This document shows, piece after piece, positions 62,991-64,000 of a stretch of 64,000 nucleotides of DNA. The notes under the pieces were generated by a model, which saw only the letters and a list, made by a program, of their open reading frames with translations, made no database searches and was not told where the DNA came from. This DNA is from Oxyruncus cristatus (lineage: Eukaryota; Chordata; Aves; Passeriformes; Cotingidae). The position numbers and the translations under genes were made by a program. Numbering within the stretch: the stretch's first letter is position 1; each line of letters starts with the position of its first letter. The stretch lies in the NCBI GenBank assembly GCA_013399855.1, contig VXAY01004337.1:1398068-1462067 (forward strand). The letters are read 5' to 3'.

Positions 62991-64000
62991 GGTGAAGACG
63001 TTTCCCCACGCAGCTACGAAGGAAGGGCATCTCAAGGCAGAGCCTGACACCATGGTGTAGACAGATGGGACTTGTTTTAACTCCTGGTCCCCCCTTTTGG
63101 TTGTTCTCTCTGGGCAAAGTCTTCATAAAGCTACCTGTCCCAGCATTCAGGTAGCCCAGCATCCTTTGCATGGAGCTTGTGGATTATCTGACTTACTGAA
63201 AACAGATTGTTAGGAGGCCATACTTTTCTCCTGAAATGAGGGAATGGGCTGATCAGGCATTGAGTGAAGCTATATAGTACTGCAAGAGCCTCCACTACTA
63301 AAATCATACATCCCCTGTCAGAGTCCAGGACTGTAGAAGGGATATCTGGATTGTTCCAATGTATACTGGTATCCAGCATAATTTTGAGAATACTGAGTCT
63401 TGTTGGGAATACCGAATTTTCTTCTTGACTAGTCAGAAGATAGAAGCTCTCAAATGTGTATTAAACTGTTTTCTCTGTGCGGGGTCACTGATAAGCACTG
63501 TCATATGAAAAGAAACAAATATTTGAAATCTGAAGACTTCTGCAAAGTGGGACCAAACAGAAAGCCTGTGTCTCCAAACACCATGAATATCATAATAATC
63601 TAACAGGAAGCTAGCATTCCAAACTATTTATTTTAAACTGCACACACTGGAGAAGACTTATCATGATATGTAAACAAAACTCCAGTTCTGATAATTGGGT
63701 GTGAAAAAGAGTAAGAGATAGGAGGAGAGAGCTCCATCATTCCCACCACAGAAGCATGAAGATACAAGCCTCATTTTGGTACCTGGAGATGTTGCAGAAA
63801 ACTAATCTATGGGCAGAGTAGAGCAAAAATAGAGCAAATTTAAGGACAAATGCTTTGATTCTACTGACATAAAATGTATGAACAATAGGAAGGCATTAAA
63901 TTGAGAGGAGTAATTGTTGCACGTCTCAGATTTCTACAGCAAATGAGAATTTCACCCTTTCTTAAATCTTACTTGTTGAAGCAGTAATCAGTGTAGCAAG
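62991..64000. other. upstream flank of ADAMTS20
   Basis: Composition returns to AT-rich. No gene, RNA gene or transposon is recognised up to the window end. Confidence 0.7.

Noticed and set aside
61525..63171. Apparent 548-codon minus-strand open frame
   Set aside because: More than 200 of its codons are Ns in the assembly gap. Only the E2 part (61576-61922) is real coding sequence, and the upstream part lacks a signal peptide or exon-like borders.

Overview
The window is vertebrate nuclear DNA, almost certainly from a bird. It is AT-rich intronic sequence with CR1 LINE fragments and avian-type endogenous retroviral LTRs, and I saw no mammalian SINEs. A neoavian and perhaps passerine host is likely from the LTR types, but the sequence alone does not prove it.

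One protein-coding gene occupies nearly the whole window on the minus strand: ADAMTS20, a secreted zinc metalloprotease of the ADAMTS9/ADAMTS20 (GON-1) group. I recovered 27 consecutive coding exons, called E2 to E28 here by order. All have GT-AG borders and matching phases, and together they give 1396 complete codons. From right to left they encode the propeptide (E2-E4), the catalytic domain (E4-E9), the disintegrin-like module (E10-E11), TSR1 (E12-E13), the Cys-rich and spacer regions (E13-E18), and TSR2 to the start of TSR11 (E18-E28). Exon 1 (start codon and signal peptide) is not visible and probably lies in the 679-base gap at 62060-62738, inside a CpG-rich block. The remaining C-terminal TSRs and the GON-1 domain lie beyond the left edge.

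Layout: 1-12 kb holds tightly packed TSR and spacer exons. 12-19 kb holds spacer, Cys-rich and TSR1 exons, with one solo LTR. 19-29 kb is one long intron. 28.8-34.6 kb is a cluster of seven catalytic and disintegrin exons. 34.6-45.1 kb is a long intron with two CR1 copies and a solo LTR. 45-48 kb holds E4 and E3 around a small gap and a CR1. 48-61.6 kb is the longest intron, with a 1.1-kb solo LTR that keeps a perfect 5-bp target duplication. 61.6-64 kb holds E2, the CpG-rich gap and upstream sequence.

The observation most worth following is an 81-base open segment with splice-like borders at 26719-26799, in the E11-E12 intron. It keeps the reading frame on both sides. Read through, it would instead end the protein right after the disintegrin-like module. 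A 33-bp perfect hairpin at 3557-3626 and the missing exon 1 come next.
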